A stretch of DNA of 64,000 nt from Nostoc sp. UHCC 0926 (GTDB lineage Bacteria > Cyanobacteriota > Cyanobacteriia > Cyanobacteriales > Nostocaceae), in assembly GCF_028623165.1 (NCBI RefSeq), contig NZ_CP117768.1, positions 4,588,001 to 4,652,000 on the forward strand. Direction: 5' to 3'. A program made the translations under genes and the position numbers. This document shows, one piece after another, positions 51,196-59,720 of this stretch (the stretch's first letter is position 1; every line of letters begins with the position of its first letter). Under the pieces are notes generated by a model that did not search any database, was not told the origin of the DNA, and saw nothing but the letters and a program-made list of their open reading frames with translations.

Positions 51196-52578
51196 ATGAA
51201 ATTACTAAATGGGCCGCAAATGCCACCCCTTGTACAGATGGTGCGCTGGATTAGCAATCCGATGTCATTTATGGAGGCTTGTGCCAAAACTTATGGGGAG
51301 ATTTTTACAATCACGTTAAAGAGAAATTTTCCTATTTTGGTGATGGTCAGCAGCCCCCAAGCGTTACAGAAAATTTTGACAAATGATACCAAGGCATTGG
51401 AAGCGCCTGGTGATCTGAATGATCTGTTTGAATCTTTGGTGGGCAAGCATTCTGTAATTACTCTCAGCGGCGCAGAACACCAGCGCCAACGCCAGTTGTT
51501 AATGCCTCCCTTTCACGGCGAAAGAATGAGAAACTATAGCCAGGTGATTACCGATGTCACCAAGAAAGTTATCAGCCAATACCAGATAGGCAAACCCTTC
51601 AATATTCGGTCTGCTACTCAAGCCATTACCCTGCGGGTGATTATGCAAGCTGTGTTTGGGCTACATGAAGGGCCTCGCCCTGAAAAACTACAGAATTTTT
51701 TGGGTGATATTTTAGAAAAGGCCAGTTCTCGGTTAAGTGTGGCTTTGCTTTATTTTCCAGCTTTGCAAAGGGATTTTGGCCCAATTAACTTCTGGGGAAA
51801 ACAGATGCGCCGTCAGCAGGAAGCTGACGAACTCATCTATGAAGAAATTCGGGAACGTCGAAAACAACCAGATTCATCACGCACAGATATTCTCAGCTTA
51901 CTCATGGCTGCTAGGGATGAAGCAGGTCAACCCATGACTGATCAAGAGTTGCGCGATGAATTGATGACTCTGTTATTCGCCGGTCACGAAACCACAGCTA
52001 CAGCCTTAGCATGGGCATTTTACTGGATTCACAAAATACCATCAGTGCGCCAAAAGCTACTGCAAGAATTAGATAGCTTGGGCGATGACCCAGACCCCAG
52101 CATCATTTTCAAGTTACCCTATCTCAACGCTGTTTGCTCCGAGACATTACGGATTTACCCAGTAGCTATGCTAACTTTTCCAAGGGTAGTAAGAACACCG
52201 TTATCGCTAGGCGGTTATGAATTAGAACCGGGTACAGTCCTACTTGGTTCTATTTATTTGACCCACCAACGGGAAGATATTTACCCAGATCCTAAGCAGT
52301 TTAAGCCAGAACGCTTTTTAGAACGGCAATATTCTGCCTATGAATATTTGCCCTTTGGGGGTGGTGCAAGGCGTTGTATTGGTCTAGCATTTGCCCAGTT
52401 GGAAATGAAGCTAGCACTTGCCAAAATCCTTTCCAGTCTTGAATTAGAACTAGTTAACAATCGGGAAGTGCGACCTAAACGCCGTGGTTTGGTGACAGGG
52501 CCAGATCGTCCTATCCAGATGGTTGTCACTGGTCAACGTCAGGTGAAGTCTCCCATATTACAGACAAGCACTGTTTAA
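51196..52578 (+). CDS. Cytochrome P450, CYP110-like
   Basis: At 460 aa the protein has the P450 I-helix motif AGHETTATAL, the ExxR pair SETLR, PERF and the heme-Cys loop PFGGGARRCIG (C394). The N-terminus MKLLNGPQMPPLVQMVRWISNP is typical of cyanobacterial CYP110 enzymes, which oxidise fatty acids or terpenes. It is soluble or peripheral. It neighbours a carotenoid ketolase gene but I see no direct link. Confidence 0.92.
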   Translation: MKLLNGPQMPPLVQMVRWISNPMSFMEACAKTYGEIFTITLKRNFPILVMVSSPQALQKILTNDTKALEAPGDLNDLFESLVGKHSVITLSGAEHQRQRQLLMPPFHGERMRNYSQVITDVTKKVISQYQIGKPFNIRSATQAITLRVIMQAVFGLHEGPRPEKLQNFLGDILEKASSRLSVALLYFPALQRDFGPINFWGKQMRRQQEADELIYEEIRERRKQPDSSRTDILSLLMAARDEAGQPMTDQELRDELMTLLFAGHETTATALAWAFYWIHKIPSVRQKLLQELDSLGDDPDPSIIFKLPYLNAVCSETLRIYPVAMLTFPRVVRTPLSLGGYELEPGTVLLGSIYLTHQREDIYPDPKQFKPERFLERQYSAYEYLPFGGGARRCIGLAFAQLEMKLALAKILSSLELELVNNREVRPKRRGLVTGPDRPIQMVVTGQRQVKSPILQTSTV

Positions 52579-52625
52579 TACTCCGGCGGTTGATGGTTGC
52601 GTTCAGCAAATTTTCAACTCCCATC

Positions 52626-52774
52626 TATAGCGTTTCTCAGTTGAGTCCAATAAAGACCTAACCCCAACCCCTTCCCTATAAGGGAAGGGGAGTAAGATTC
52701 AAAGCCTCTCTTTTTTAGGAGAGAGGAATGAAAGTGAGGTCAAGTTCGATTGCATACAAACGAGAAACGCTATA
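52626..52774. mobile_element. Inverted-repeat element, TATA ends (149 bp)
   Basis: TATAGCGTTTCTC (52626-52638) and GAGAAACGCTATA (52762-52774) are perfect 13-bp inverses. Between them is GC-rich filler with CCCTTCCCTATAAGGGAAGGG hairpins of the same type as other intergenic repeats. The TA at the outer edge would fit a TA target, as for IS630/Tc1-type transposases; that is inference. Confidence 0.7.
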
Positions 52775-52977
52775 TATATTTAGACATATTTTCAAACTAA
52801 TTCCTAATTAATTAAAAGCGTTTGTAATCTGTGTTTAACGATGGTAGTCCTGTTTACCAATTACCAATTACGAATTACTGTAATCCTCCAAACTAACATA
52901 TACCCCAATATAGATTCACCCTTCAGAAATAGCCTTTACAGTAAATAGGAAGAGGACATTTATGAGATTAATAATTC

Positions 52978-53736
52978 ATGCCTAACGATAATCGGTTGGA
53001 AGAAAAATTTCTATCCCACGAAGCTGAAAGGAGAATCTCCGAAAAGCTAGATGAAGTAGAAAAAATAGAAATAGATGTACAAACCGATCTGTTGAAAATA
53101 GTTCAGGGACAGGCGGATGGAGTTTCCGTTGCAGGCCAAGGATTAGTGATCCAAGAAGGCATTCGCGTACAGGAAATAAAACTGCAAACAGATAGTATTG
53201 ACATCAATCCTTTAAGCGCTCTTTTGGGTCAAATAGAACTCAATGAGTCAGTAAATGCCATAGGTCACATTGTAGTTACTGAAGTAGATATTAACCACGC
53301 CTTGACCTCAGACTTGATTCGCACCCAGATGCAAAACTTGGAGTTAAATGTAGATGGTGAAATTGTAAGTTTTGAGCCGCAAAAAATTCAGGTATTTTTA
53401 CCTGGTGAAGGCAAAATAGAATGTAGAGGAAGAGTGTTGTTAAAGGAAATGGGAAATACTCGTCCTTTCGCTTACACTGCACTCCTTCGCCCACGGACTC
53501 ATTCACAACCCGCGATGATTACGAGTTTTAACTGCACTGAGGGAGGCGGGATTTCAATAGAATTAGTTACAGCATTAATGCAGAAAGCCAAAGAATTGAT
53601 GAACATAACATTTTTTAAATGGGAGGATATAGAGTTTTCTATTAAAGATATAAAAGTAGAAATCGGTAGTTTGACACTTATGGTAGAAGCTAATGTAAAG
53701 CAAATACCCTCATCAATAACTGAACTATCTCTTTAG
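52978..53736 (+). CDS. DUF2993-like (LmeA) protein
   Basis: The 252-aa protein follows the DUF2993 pattern: a helical N-terminus, VQTDLLKIVQGQADGVSVAGQGLVIQEGIRVQEIKLQTDSIDINP, VDINHALTSDLIRTQM and a beta-rich remainder. Related mycobacterial LmeA binds phospholipids in the periplasm; this one has no clear signal peptide. Function here is unknown. Confidence 0.85.
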   Translation: MPNDNRLEEKFLSHEAERRISEKLDEVEKIEIDVQTDLLKIVQGQADGVSVAGQGLVIQEGIRVQEIKLQTDSIDINPLSALLGQIELNESVNAIGHIVVTEVDINHALTSDLIRTQMQNLELNVDGEIVSFEPQKIQVFLPGEGKIECRGRVLLKEMGNTRPFAYTALLRPRTHSQPAMITSFNCTEGGGISIELVTALMQKAKELMNITFFKWEDIEFSIKDIKVEIGSLTLMVEANVKQIPSSITELSL

Positions 53737-53832
53737 TAGTATTGACACTAGCTAAAAATAATTTTTGTAACTAGGGAGTGATGTAAATTTTTAAAAAGTT
53801 TTATAAGCTTTTAAAAGCTACTTAATTTAAAA

Positions 53833-55536
53833 GTGACAACTATGCAAGAGTATGATGTTGTGCTAATCGGTGCTGGGCACAATGGGCTAGTTTGTGCAGC
53901 TTATTTGCTGAAAGCTGGTTATAGCGTCCTGTTACTAGAAAAGCGTTCTGTTATCGGTGGTGCAGCAACAACTGAAGAATGTTTACCCCAAGAAGCTCCT
54001 GGATTTAAATTTAACTTGTGTGCTATTGACCATGAATTTATTCACTTGGGGCCAGTTGTTGAAGAATTAGAACTAGAAAAATACGGCTTGCATTATCTAG
54101 AATGCGATCCGGTTGTTTTCTGTCCTCATCCTGATGGCAAGTATTTCTTAGCACATAAGTCAGTGGAAAAAACTTGTGCAGAAATTGCTCGTTACAGTGA
54201 ACGTGATGCCAAAAAATACGCCGAATTTGTAGACTTTTGGCAGCGAGCGCTAGGTGCAATGATTCCCATGTTTAATGCACCGCCGAAATCAGTTATAGAA
54301 ATCCTTGGTAACTACGACATCACCAAACTGAAAGATTTATTTTCTGTTATTGGTTCCCCAAACAAAACGCTGGACTTTATTCGCACAATGTTGAACAGCG
54401 CTGAGGATTTACTTAACGAGTGGTTTGATGAGGAATTTCTGAAAGCGCCACTAGCCAGACTAGCAGCAGAACTTGGGGCGCCACCATCGCAAAAAACCCT
54501 TGCTATTGGTGCAATTATGATGGCAATGCGTCACAATCCCGGAATGGCCAGACCTCGCGGCGGAACTGGCGCACTTGTGCAAGCTTTGGTGAATTTAGTC
54601 ACAAGTAAAGGTGGGGTTATTCTCGCAGATCAGCAGGTTGAAAAAGTTTTAATTGATGATGGAAAAGCTGTGGGTGTGCGGGTTGCTGGTGGTAAAGAAT
54701 ATCGCGCTAAACACGGGGTTATTTCTAATATTGATGCCAAGCGGTTATTTTTGCAAATGACTGATAAAAGCGAAGTTGATGGAGCCGATCCAGATTTATG
54801 GGAAAGATTAGAACGCCGCATCGTTAACAATAACGAAACCATCCTCAAGATAGATTTGGCTTTAGACGAACCACTGCACTTTCCACACCACGCTCACAAA
54901 GATGAATATCTCGTCGGTTCCATCTTAATTGCAGATTCTGTGGCTCATGTAGAACAGGCTCATAGTAAATGTACCTTGGGAGAGATTCCTGATGCTGACC
55001 CATCAATGTATTTGGTGATGCCTAGCTATTTAGACCCCACATTAGCACCACCAGGTAAGCACACCGCATGGATTGAGTTTTTTGCCCCTTATCAAATTGC
55101 GGGTGCAGAAGGCACTGGTTTGAAAGGTACTGGTTGGACAGATGAATTGAAAAACAAAGTTGCAGATAAGGTGATTGATAAGTTGGCAGACTATGCACCG
55201 AATGTCAAGGATGCAACTATTGCCCGTCGCGTAGAAAGTCCAGCCGAACTAGGAGAAAGATTAGGTGCGTACAAAGGGAATTATTATCATGTTGACATGA
55301 CTTTAGATCAGATGATATTTTTCCGTCCCTTGCCAGAAATAGCGAACTACAAAACACCAATTGATAATTTATTTTTGACTGGTGCAGGGACTCATCCAGG
55401 TGGTTCGATTTCGGGAATGCCAGGACGCAATTGTGCCCGCGCATTTTTGCAGGCAAAACATCCTATTAGCCAAACTTTAAAGGATGCAAGAGATTCGATT
55501 AAGTCAACTGTTGAGTCAGTGTTTGGGATTAGTTAG
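53833..55536 (+). CDS. crtO: Beta-carotene ketolase, CrtO type
   Basis: The 567-aa protein starts at GTG 53833. It shows FAD-binding VVLIGAGHNGLVCAAYLL, the stretch GGAATTEECLP, CAIDHEFIHLGPV, ARPRGGTGALVQALV, VISNIDAKRLFLQ, GTGWTDELKNKVADKVIDKLADYAPN and the end GAGTHPGGSISGMPGRNCAR. These match the phytoene-desaturase-like CrtO ketolase of Synechocystis and Nostoc. It adds keto groups to beta-carotene, giving echinenone. It is thylakoid or plasma membrane associated. Confidence 0.95.
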   Translation: MTTMQEYDVVLIGAGHNGLVCAAYLLKAGYSVLLLEKRSVIGGAATTEECLPQEAPGFKFNLCAIDHEFIHLGPVVEELELEKYGLHYLECDPVVFCPHPDGKYFLAHKSVEKTCAEIARYSERDAKKYAEFVDFWQRALGAMIPMFNAPPKSVIEILGNYDITKLKDLFSVIGSPNKTLDFIRTMLNSAEDLLNEWFDEEFLKAPLARLAAELGAPPSQKTLAIGAIMMAMRHNPGMARPRGGTGALVQALVNLVTSKGGVILADQQVEKVLIDDGKAVGVRVAGGKEYRAKHGVISNIDAKRLFLQMTDKSEVDGADPDLWERLERRIVNNNETILKIDLALDEPLHFPHHAHKDEYLVGSILIADSVAHVEQAHSKCTLGEIPDADPSMYLVMPSYLDPTLAPPGKHTAWIEFFAPYQIAGAEGTGLKGTGWTDELKNKVADKVIDKLADYAPNVKDATIARRVESPAELGERLGAYKGNYYHVDMTLDQMIFFRPLPEIANYKTPIDNLFLTGAGTHPGGSISGMPGRNCARAFLQAKHPISQTLKDARDSIKSTVESVFGIS

Positions 55537-56167
55537 GCATTGCAAAGTTAAAGCCTATTATCATTATCTGTTTTGTGCTTTTGTGTCTTTGTGCTGAAAA
55601 TATGATTTTTCTATCACAAAGATACGAAAGTATTATATCAATTCCGGTTGAACACTTATCATTAGGGCTGACACGGGGAGTTTTTTTGATAAATAATTAG
55701 ACGGGGATGATATTGGGGTATAACCCAATACAGTTCAGTTAAGCATTTTTTCATTCTCTCTGTGTTCTCGGCGCGGCAGTTGCTTCTCCTAAGGGAGACG
55801 CGCAAGGGACAAGTCTCTTAACCGCAAGGGCGCACTGCCTTGCCTCTGCGGTACCCTGCGGGAAGCCGCTTTGCGTCTACGTTAAAAAAATTGACTTTGA
55901 TAAAGAATTTTAACCTTAACCCAAGCGTATTGGGGTATAACGCCCAATACTTTTCAAATAAGATCCCTCCATTTACCCCCCTTTTTAAGGCGGGAAACTA
56001 GCATTACTTTTTAGGGGGGTGAGGAAATCTTTAACCTTTAATTTTACTGAATTGATTTGGTCAGTTTTAAAATAACACAGTCCCAAAAGCTCTCTCATAA
56101 CATTCAATATTCATTCTTCTGTAATTTGCATTCCAAAATGTAAATCAACCAAGAGCGATAATGCCTA
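55537..56167. other. Intergenic region with MITE and hairpin repeats
   Basis: No gene. It holds the family A element at 55726-55932, and an ACCCCCC/GGGGGGT inverted pair at about 55976-56020. An imperfect inverted repeat near 55570-55640 has TGTGCTTTTGTGTC. Confidence 0.6.
55726..55932. mobile_element. MITE family A, copy 2 (207 bp)
   Basis: Left end CAATACAGTTCAGTTAAG (from 55726), right end TTAACCCAAGCGTATTG (to 55932), the latter identical to the copy at 6420-6436. Flanks GGGTATAACC (55716-55725) and GGGTATAACG (55933-55942) match in nine of ten positions. The interior includes GTTGCTTCTCCTAAGGGAG-type repeat filler also found in copy 1. Confidence 0.85.
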
Positions 56168-57049
56168 ATGGTACGACAACAGAAGCATGAAAGCGTGAAT
56201 ACAAAACTCCTCATTTCTCCTCAATCACTCACGTCTCTGTTAGCAGAAAAATCATCACAGACTATCATTATCGATACGCGAAGTCAAGAAGATTATGGTA
56301 TTTCTCATATTCCTCAATCCATAAATATAAGAGATTTTTTTACCTATCTTTTAGAGAATTCCTACCCAACAGGATTAAAGAAATTGCAAGAGTATTTTGC
56401 AGAAATTATGAGCAGGGTAGGAATATCTGGTGCAGAACGGTTAATTGTTTATGAAGATACTTTAAATAAAGGTTATGGTCAATCTTGTCGAGCAGCTTTC
56501 TTACTGAAGTATTTGGGTTGCGCTCAGGTATCTATCTTACACGGAGGATATAGAGCATGGCAGACAGCGGGATTACCTACTACCGATGAAGTCCCTAAAC
56601 GTGAAAGCAGCATATTTAGATTGCATCCCAACGCTGACATGATGGTGACCACCGCCGAGATGTTGCAAGCAATTGACAATTCAGCAATTATAAAATTAGA
56701 TGTGCGCGATCGCAACGAATGGCTTGGGCTGAGTTCTTCTCCCTACACTGTTGATTTTTGTCCTCGCAAAGGTAGAATCCCTAACGCTGTATGGATAGAA
56801 TGGCATCGGATGATGACATCTGAATCGGAAATCTCCATGTTCCGCTCAAAAACGGAAATCTTAGAAATTTGTCAATCTGTAGGTATTACTGAAGACTCTA
56901 TTGTGTACGTTTACTGTTTTAAAGGTTCTAGGGCGGCGAATACTCTGATTGCTCTGCAAGTAGCAGGAATTTCCGCCAGAAATTATTTTGGATCTTGGAA
57001 TGAATGGTCTCGCGACTTTTTATTACCCGTTGATAGCAGAGTAATGTGA
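56168..57049 (+). CDS. Two-domain rhodanese (sulfurtransferase)
   Basis: The 293-aa protein has two rhodanese domains. The second carries the active-site loop YVYCFKGSRAA with catalytic Cys. The first has YEDTLNKGYGQSCRAAFLLKYLG in the corresponding place and probably lacks the canonical loop. Such enzymes transfer sulfane sulfur from thiosulfate or mercaptopyruvate to acceptors. There is no signal peptide, so it is cytoplasmic. Confidence 0.9.
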   Translation: MVRQQKHESVNTKLLISPQSLTSLLAEKSSQTIIIDTRSQEDYGISHIPQSINIRDFFTYLLENSYPTGLKKLQEYFAEIMSRVGISGAERLIVYEDTLNKGYGQSCRAAFLLKYLGCAQVSILHGGYRAWQTAGLPTTDEVPKRESSIFRLHPNADMMVTTAEMLQAIDNSAIIKLDVRDRNEWLGLSSSPYTVDFCPRKGRIPNAVWIEWHRMMTSESEISMFRSKTEILEICQSVGITEDSIVYVYCFKGSRAANTLIALQVAGISARNYFGSWNEWSRDFLLPVDSRVM

Positions 57050-57419
57050 AGAAGGCAGTTCTTGCTGGAGGTTGCAACGAGCGTGTAAGCTTCAGATAGT
57101 TAGGGATCGCAGCCTCGTTAATTCAAAAGGAAATTACCAAACGCGTGCGATGTCTACGACGGGCTACGCCTACGCTACCTATATTGCAACACAAATAATC
57201 ATTTTTTGAGTGAGATAAGCTCTAAGCAATTGCTTTATGTGTATTTAATATGATAATGTAACATCCAGTTGATTTTTAGAAGCTTCTATGCGCTGTCAAA
57301 AAAGTTATTTCTCAATATATATATAAGTAAGTAAATTAATGGGTAGAAATTAGTGTATTTTAATAATACTCAAAAAAAACAACTTTTAAGATCATCTTTA
57401 TCAGTTTTGTAGGTACAGC
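57050..57419. other. Intergenic region with dispersed repeat
   Basis: Apart from the 29-bp small repeat at 57147-57175 (an exact inverse copy of 595-623), this AT-rich gap shows no gene. TATATATATAAG near 57319 could be part of a promoter for the lipoprotein gene. Confidence 0.6.
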
Positions 57420-58163
57420 ATGGTTTTTCGGCGCTGCTTCGTTGCATCTGGCTTAATAGTTTTCTTTGCATTTGGCTGTAGTGGTGGGGCAAACTCATCA
57501 ACAGAAAATACTACACAAGTTGTGCAAGAAAGTAATGTAACCCAACTTTTGATAGAAGCAAAGACTACGCAAAAAGCAGAAGATTTCTTTCATCAAGGCA
57601 ATCATTTATTAGATGGGCAACGTTACGAAGATGCAATAAAAGCATACGATGAAGCGATCGCCATCAAAGTTGAGAGTCCTGAAGCTTGGATTAACCGTGG
57701 CATAGCTTTAACATCGTTGCAACGCTACAAAGATGCTCTTGCATCTTACGATAGAGCGATCGCCATCAAACCCGACAAATATGAAGCTTGGTATAATCGT
57801 GGCATAGCCTTAACATCGTTGCAACGTTACAAAGATGCTCTTGCATCTTACGACAAAGCGATCGCTATCAAACCCGACAAATATGAAGCCTTAATTAACC
57901 GAGGCATTGCTCTGACAAAGTTGCACCGTTACCAAGATGCTATTGCATCTTATGATAAAGCGATCGCTATCAAGCCAGATTTGCACCAAGCATATTACAA
58001 CAAAGCTTGCTCTTATGCTTTACAAAGTAATTTAGAATTAGCAATTGAGAATTTAGATAAAGCAATCGAGCTTGTTCCTGATAAATACAAGAAGTTAGCA
58101 AAAACTGACCCAGACTTTAGCAAAGTGCGTAGTGAAAAGCAGTTTCAGGAATTACTTCAATAG
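57420..58163 (+). CDS. TPR-repeat lipoprotein
   Basis: The 247-aa protein has a lipoprotein signal (GLIVFFAFGCSGG, Cys20) and then five TPR-like units. Three are nearly identical (KDALASYDRAIAIKPDKYEAWYNRGIALTSLQRY), with the underlying DNA also repeated in 102-bp steps. TPR domains bind other proteins. It is presumably anchored at the outer face of the plasma membrane or in the outer membrane. Partner unknown. Confidence 0.9.
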   Translation: MVFRRCFVASGLIVFFAFGCSGGANSSTENTTQVVQESNVTQLLIEAKTTQKAEDFFHQGNHLLDGQRYEDAIKAYDEAIAIKVESPEAWINRGIALTSLQRYKDALASYDRAIAIKPDKYEAWYNRGIALTSLQRYKDALASYDKAIAIKPDKYEALINRGIALTKLHRYQDAIASYDKAIAIKPDLHQAYYNKACSYALQSNLELAIENLDKAIELVPDKYKKLAKTDPDFSKVRSEKQFQELLQ

Positions 58164-58190
58164 TTTGTTGTAATCGTTTTGTAAAGCACA

Positions 58191-58282
58191 CAGGACTTAC
58201 GCAAAATCATGAAGAAAAGAACCGTAAAGGACGCAAAGGACACAAATGAATAAGGTTTCAGAGAGTTATTGCGTAAGTCCTA
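58191..58282. mobile_element. MITE family B, copy 3 (92 bp)
   Basis: CAGGACTTACGCA (58191-58203) and TGCGTAAGTCCTA (58270-58282), with GCACA duplicated at 58186-58190 and 58283-58287. It is the uninterrupted form of the copy at 39351. Confidence 0.9.
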
Positions 58283-58333
58283 GCACAATTAAAGCGGTCT
58301 TTTTAACCGAATTAAATTTTTTTTAAATAAAAT

Positions 58334-59209
58334 ATGAAAAAATTGCTAATCACCGGAGCAAGTGGCTTTTTGGGATGGCATCTTTGCCAGCTTGCAAAAC
58401 AAGAATGGGAAGTTTATGGTACTTATTTTTCCCATTATCTAGATATTCCTGATATCAAAATGTTGAAAGTGAACTTAACAGATTTTCAGGAATTGCAGCG
58501 TATATTTAGTGATATAAAACCAACAGCAGTTATTCATACTGCTGCACATTCGCAACCAAATTTTTGTCAAACCCATCCCGAAGAATCGCACGCAATTAAC
58601 GTCATAGCATCCGGCAATATTGCCGGACTTTGTGCGGATAATTCTATACCTTGTGCTTTTACCTCAAGTGACTTAGTTTTTGATGGCTTAAATCCCCCCT
58701 ATCGAGAAACAGACCCCGTGTGTCCTGTCAATCTTTATGGTGAGCAAAAAGCCATAGCTGAAGTAAGTATGCTAGAGCGATATCCCATGACCGCAGTGTG
58801 TCGAATGCCGTTGATGTTTGGCACCGCAACACCCACAGCTAAAAGCTTTATACAACCATTTATTCAAACTTTACAAGCCGAAAAAGAACTAAGTTTATTT
58901 ATCGATGAATTCCGCACACCAGTAAGTGGAAAAACTGCCGCCAGAGGGCTATTATTAGCATTGGAAAAAGTTAACGGCATCATTCACTTAGGCGGCAAAG
59001 AACGAATTTCTCGTTATGATTTTGGGCAGTTATTAGTTGAAGTATTTCAACTTGCCGCTACCAAGCTTAAATCCTGCCGACAACAAGATGTGAAAATGGC
59101 AGCACCTAGACCAGCAGATGTTTCTTTGGATAGTTCAAAGGCTTTTGAATTAGGATATCAGCCTTTATCTTTACGAAAAGAATTGCAGGAGTTAATCAAT
59201 AATCAATAA
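58334..59209 (+). CDS. RmlD-like NAD(P)-dependent sugar reductase
   Basis: The 291-aa short-chain type protein has the Rossmann motif ITGASGFLG, the Ser/Tyr/Lys catalytic set (TSSDLVFDG and the YGEQK motif) and the C-terminal HLGGKERISRYDFG region of dTDP-4-dehydrorhamnose reductases. It may act in rhamnose or a related sugar pathway, but the other rml genes are absent and I do not assign a precise substrate. Confidence 0.85.
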   Translation: MKKLLITGASGFLGWHLCQLAKQEWEVYGTYFSHYLDIPDIKMLKVNLTDFQELQRIFSDIKPTAVIHTAAHSQPNFCQTHPEESHAINVIASGNIAGLCADNSIPCAFTSSDLVFDGLNPPYRETDPVCPVNLYGEQKAIAEVSMLERYPMTAVCRMPLMFGTATPTAKSFIQPFIQTLQAEKELSLFIDEFRTPVSGKTAARGLLLALEKVNGIIHLGGKERISRYDFGQLLVEVFQLAATKLKSCRQQDVKMAAPRPADVSLDSSKAFELGYQPLSLRKELQELINNQ

Positions 59210-59357
59210 GATAGCAATCCTAAATCATTTATGAAAATTACATATCTCTTTCTTCTTTCTTCTCTTTGCGTCCTTGGCGTTCTTCTCTGCGAGACGCTGC
59301 GCGATGGCGGTTCATTTCCTTATCCATATTTTTCACGACTCATTTAGGACTGCTATA

Positions 59358-59612
59358 CAATACGCTTGGGTTAAGCCTTAACTCTTTTAGGACTTACGCA
59401 CACTCTACGATTCTTCTCTTCGAGACGCTCCGCGAAGGCGTCCTTGGCGTCTTGGCGGTTCGATAAATTAAACTTTTTGGCGATTTTTGCGTAAGTCCTA
59501 TCTTTATCAAAATCAATTTTTTTAACGAACTGCCATCGCGCAGCGTCTCGCAGAGAAGGACGCAAAGAACGCAAAGGAAGAGAAGGAAGAAATGCTTAAC
59601 TGAACTATATTG
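59358..59612. mobile_element. MITE family A, copy 3, with nested family B (255 bp)
   Basis: Left end CAATACGCTTGGGTTAAG at 59358, right end TTAACTGAACTATATTG ending at 59612 (the CAATA..GTTCAGTTAA type end, as in copy 2). Between them lies the family B element at 59388-59500. No clear target duplication survives (GACTGCTATA against GTCAATAATA). Confidence 0.75.
59388..59500. mobile_element. MITE family B, copy 4, nested (113 bp)
   Basis: Ends TAGGACTTACGCA (59388-59400) and TGCGTAAGTCCTA (59488-59500), flanked by TCTTT on both sides (59383-59387, 59501-59505). Relative to 484-575 a 25-bp block (CTCTTCGAGACGCTCCGCGA and five more) replaces GGAG. It lies inside the family A element. Confidence 0.9.
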
Positions 59613-59660
59613 GTCAATAATAAGCCTGAAAAGATAACAAGGAAGGAACTATAAAAAAAT

Positions 59661-59693
59661 CCCCCCAACTTTCTAAAAACGAGAGTTGGGGGG
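59661..59693 (-). terminator. Terminator of gcvP
   Basis: CCCCCCAACT and AGTTGGGGGG pair over ten bases around a 13-base loop; on the minus strand it is followed by ATTTTTTTATAG. A classical rho-independent terminator about 30 bp beyond the gcvP stop. Confidence 0.85.
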
Positions 59694-59720
59694 AGCAAGT
59701 TTTAACTAAACTGTATGGCT

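Larger units (their letters stand above)
59210..59720. other. Nested repeat region before gcvP
   Basis: The space between the reductase gene and gcvP is almost entirely repeats: small GC-rich repeats (59280-59310), the family A element with the family B element nested in it, more dispersed repeat at about 59530-59580, and the gcvP terminator at 59661-59693. No gene. Confidence 0.75.
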
